A DNA stretch of 10,127 nucleotides, from positions 1-10,127 of the forward strand of contig JAMOTX010000019.1 in assembly GCA_027062145.1 (NCBI GenBank), written 5' to 3'. Below the pieces are notes generated by a model. It was not told the origin of the DNA and searched no databases. It was given only the letters and a program-made list of their open reading frames with translations. Numbering within the stretch: position 1 is the stretch's first letter; every line of letters starts with the position of its first letter. This document shows, piece by piece, positions 7,815 to 10,127 of the stretch. This stretch comes from Candidatus Altimarinota bacterium (GTDB lineage: Bacteria; Patescibacteriota; Gracilibacteria; BD1-5; UBA6164). The translations under genes and the position numbers were made by a program.

Positions 7815-9026
7815 ATGGTAAATAAAGACTTAGCTCTGTTTGAAGAGTTATTCAACGAATCTCCAGAAATTAAATACCCTAAATTAGGTGAAGTTATCTC
7901 TGGTACTATTATCAAAATAGAAAAGAAAAACATTTTAGTAAATGTAAATAATCAATTTACTGGTTTAGTTGTATCTAAAGAAGTAGGTAATACTGTTGAT
8001 TTATCTGAATTAGAATCAGGTCAAGCAATTGATATTATGGTTTTAGGTGATTCAATAGAAAGAGGTTTATTAATTCTTTCATTAAAAAGAGCTAATCAAA
8101 TCAAAAATCTTTCAAATCTTGCTAAATACAATGAAAATGCTGAAGTTATTAATGTTAGACCAACTGAAGCAAATAAATGAGGTTTACTTGTTGATATTGA
8201 TGGTTTAAAAGGGTTTATACCTGTTTCTCAATTAACTCCATTACATTATCCTAGAGTTGAAGGAGCTGATCCTGAAAAAATTCTTGAACACTTAAATGGT
8301 TTAGTTGGTTTAGACTTTAAAGTAAGAGTTATTAATGTAGATGAAAATGGTAAAAAAATTATCTTTTCTGAAAAAGCTGCTATCGAAGAAGATAGAAGTA
8401 AAGCGTTAGCTTCTTTAAAAGAAGGTGATATTGTTGAATGAGTTGTATCGGGTATATTATCATACGGTCTATTTGTTACTTTCGCTGGTTTAGAAGGTCT
8501 AGTTCATGTTTCTGAAATCGATTGGGGACACGTTACTGATCCTTCAAAGTTTGCTAAGGTTGGTATGACTGTTAAAGTAAAAGTTATAGGACTTGAAAGT
8601 GAAAAAATCTCACTATCAATTAAAAGACTTAAAGAAAATCCTTGGGATGTTCTTGCTAAAAAATTCAAACTTAATGATTCAATTACTGCTCCAATTTCTA
8701 GAATTTCTAAATTTGGTGCGTTCATGGATCTTGAAGGTGGAATACAAGGTTTAATCCATTTATCTGAAATATCTCATGGAGTTGTTAAAGATATTAGAGA
8801 TCATGTTAAAGTTGGAGAAGAAGTTACTGCTAAAATCATTAACTTTGAACCTACTAAAAAAAGAATTGGTTTATCTTTAAAATCATTACAAGAAGCACCT
8901 AAAGCAGCTAAAGCTGAAAAAGTTGAATCTAAAGGATGAGAAGAAGATAAAATTGATGCTGAAGTAGCTGAAACTAAAAAGGCACCTGCTAAAAAAGCTG
9001 CTAAAAAAACAGAAGAAACTAAATAA
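7815..9026 (+). CDS. rpsA: Ribosomal protein S1-like, four S1 RNA-binding domains
   Basis: The 403-residue protein has four OB-fold S1 domains, at about residues 25-92, 106-191, 202-272 and 283-357. The third and fourth are the clearest: GDIVEGVVSGILSYGLFV..LEGLVHVSEI and ITAPISRISKFGAFM..IQGLIHLSEI, each ending in a (I/L)SLS(I/L)K-type strand. A Lys/Ala/Glu-rich tail follows (358-403). E. coli S1 has six domains; four-domain forms are common elsewhere. The first domain is the least conserved. S1 binds single-stranded mRNA on the 30S subunit and helps initiation. This would matter here because starts lack Shine-Dalgarno sequences. TGA replaces Gly at three sites (first at codon 122); nearly all other glycines are GGT or GGA. 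The S2 gene follows 96 nt later on the same strand. A different S1-domain protein is the alternative, but size and neighbour favour rpsA. Confidence 0.88.
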
Positions 9027-9033
9027 TTACTAA

Positions 9034-9098
9034 AAGTAACTCTGGGAAGTTTTTAAAACACAGAGTTACTTAATTTAAAGACTACTAAAAGTAGTTTT
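9034..9098 (+). promoter_or_regulatory. Structured leader between rpsA and rpsB (two hairpins)
   Basis: The first hairpin has a perfect 11-bp stem, AAGTAACTCTG (9034-9044) with 9061-9071, around a 16-nt loop. The second pairs 9078-9085 with 9091-9098 (core ACTAC/GTAGT, loop TAAAA) and ends in a short T4. TTACTAAAAGTAA at 9027-9039 can form a small alternative hairpin that uses the left arm of the first, so the structures compete. Candidate roles are partial termination after rpsA or feedback control of rpsB. A long U-tract is absent. Confidence 0.5.
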
Positions 9099-9122
9099 GC
9101 TTATTAAAATAATTAACTAAAG

Positions 9123-9899
9123 ATGGACAAAAAAACACTAAATTCAATGTTTGATAATTTATTACATATTGGTAATAAAAAAAATTACTGGAATCCAAAT
9201 ATGAAAAACTATATTTTTGGTTCTGTTAACGGTATTCACGTTATTAATTTAATTGAAACTGCTAAAAAATTAGATGAAGTTAAAGCTCAATTAAAAGAAT
9301 TACATGCAAATGGTAAAAAAATTCTTTTTGTTGCTACTAAATTACAATCTAGAGATGCTTACGTTGAATTAGCTAAAGAAACTGGTCATTACTATGTATC
9401 TGAAAAATGGGTACCTGGTTTATTAACTAACTTTAAAACTATTAAAGTTAGAATTGCTACTTACTTAAAATTATTAAAAGATTCTGAATCAGGAGCTTTC
9501 GATGTTTTAACTAAAAAAGAAGCAGCAGCAAAAATGCTTGAACTTGAAAAATTAGATAAAGCATTTAAATGATTAAAAGAAATGAAAAGAACTCCAGATG
9601 TTTTATTCGTTGTTGATGGTATATATGAAGCTCAAGCAGTTAGAGAAGCTAATTCTTTAAACTTAACTTCATTTGCTATTATGAATACAAATGGTGATGA
9701 TACTTCAGTTACTAATATGATTCCTGCTAATACAAATTCTGTTAAATCAACTGAATTTATTGCTAATATCATTAAAACTGAATTAACTGGAACTAAAGTT
9801 AAAGCTTCATGAGCTAAAATTCAAAAAATGGCTCCAAAAAAAGTAAGTGGTGATAAAAAAGCTGCTCCAAAAAAAGTTACTAAAACAGAAGAAAAATAG
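9123..9899 (+). CDS. rpsB: Small ribosomal subunit protein S2
   Basis: The 258-residue protein is a 30S component near the mRNA exit side, and its assembly is linked to S1. Family landmarks occur in order: HIGNKKNYWNPNMKNYIFG near residue 16, NGIHVINLIET, ILFVATKLQ, KWVPGLLTNF, a helical coiled-coil hairpin rich in KKE and KLDKAFKGLK, PDVLFVVDG near 156, and the IPANTNSV region near 199. The last 30 residues are a Lys/Ala-rich tail like that of the S1 protein. Length is slightly above E. coli S2 (241). TGA encodes only 2 of 13 glycines, including FKGLK at a conserved position. ATG 9123 is chosen because the S2 N-terminal pattern begins directly there. No Shine-Dalgarno sequence is present. 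tsf, the frequent partner, does not follow. Confidence 0.96.
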
Positions 9900-9921
9900 T
9901 TTTATATTTTTAATATAAATT

Positions 9922-10127
9922 ATGTCTGATAATAAGGAAACAGCAAATATAAGAATAAAAAATGCACTATGTTATATACCTCTAGCTGCAATTTTTATTC
10001 ATTTTACAGAAACAAAAAAAACTAAAGAGTTAGAAAAACATATAAAATATTGAATTATAATGTTTGTATGATATGCGATATTAAATGTTATTTTATGAAT
10101 GTTTTTGTGATGAATTTTGTTTTTAGC
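9922..10127 (+). CDS. Small membrane protein, N-terminal part (cut by window edge)
   Basis: 68 codons are visible from ATG 9922 and the frame is still open at the window end, with five TGA codons read as Gly. After a short polar N-terminus come two hydrophobic segments, about residues 15-28 (CYIPLAAIFIHF) and 43-68 (GIIMFVGYAILNVILG), separated by a basic/acidic linker TETKKTKELEKHIKYG. The pattern of a YIPL helix, a charged linker and a second helix resembles small DUF4870/Tic20-like membrane proteins, but too little is visible to assign it. It begins 22 nt after rpsB, so co-transcription is possible. Confidence 0.7.

Noticed and set aside
8504..8725. 73-residue minus-strand open frame
   Set aside because: Antisense shadow inside the third and fourth S1 domains of the S1 gene.
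1..10127. CRISPR array, insertion sequence or phage genes
   Set aside because: No regularly spaced repeats, transposase motifs, terminal repeats with target duplications or phage structural genes were seen.

Overview
The window reads as chromosome of a very AT-rich bacterium that translates UGA as glycine (NCBI table 25), most likely of the candidate phyla Absconditabacteria (SR1) or Gracilibacteria. Under the standard code most genes here break at TGA codons. Reading TGA as glycine gives complete, canonical proteins. In LepA, TGA occupies the Gly of GFLGLLHLDI and of YGGDISRKKK. In the histidine kinase it occupies three Gly of GLGLGLA. In the ATP-grasp protein it occupies Gly in IEINGRIGGG. 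TGG is used separately for Trp, so this is not the Mycoplasma UGA=Trp code. All complete genes stop at TAA or TAG.

Layout. Positions 1-3768 hold an accessory-looking cassette. It has the C-terminal end of one ATP-grasp ligase (+), a 604-residue DUF1704/MATCAP-type HExxxH metallopeptidase (-), and a complete 442-residue ATP-grasp ligase (+) that is a paralogue of the first. Positions 3773-5744 hold lepA (elongation factor 4) with its own candidate promoter and a terminator. Positions 5743-7417 on the minus strand hold a two-component system: a soluble PAS histidine kinase followed by a single-domain response regulator. Positions 7497-7633 hold tRNA-His(GUG) behind a consensus promoter. Positions 7815-9899 hold a four-S1-domain protein (ribosomal S1-like) and ribosomal protein S2, separated by a structured leader. 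The window ends inside a small membrane-protein gene.

How the genes work together. lepA, tRNA-His, S1 and S2 are translation genes. The kinase and regulator are a probable signalling pair with no visible DNA-binding output. The ligase-peptidase-ligase cassette is the most interesting part: enzymes that could add and remove amino acids or peptides at carboxyl groups sit together, formally resembling the eukaryotic tubulin tyrosine ligase/MATCAP pair. The substrate is unknown.

The genome is compact. Two convergent gene pairs share one hairpin each as a bidirectional terminator, with the stop codons lying in or at the hairpin arms. None of the visible start codons has a recognisable Shine-Dalgarno sequence. 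Glycine codon choice differs sharply between genes: the kinase uses TGA for 24 of 25 glycines, while S2 uses it for 2 of 13. All readings are by eye, with no database search.
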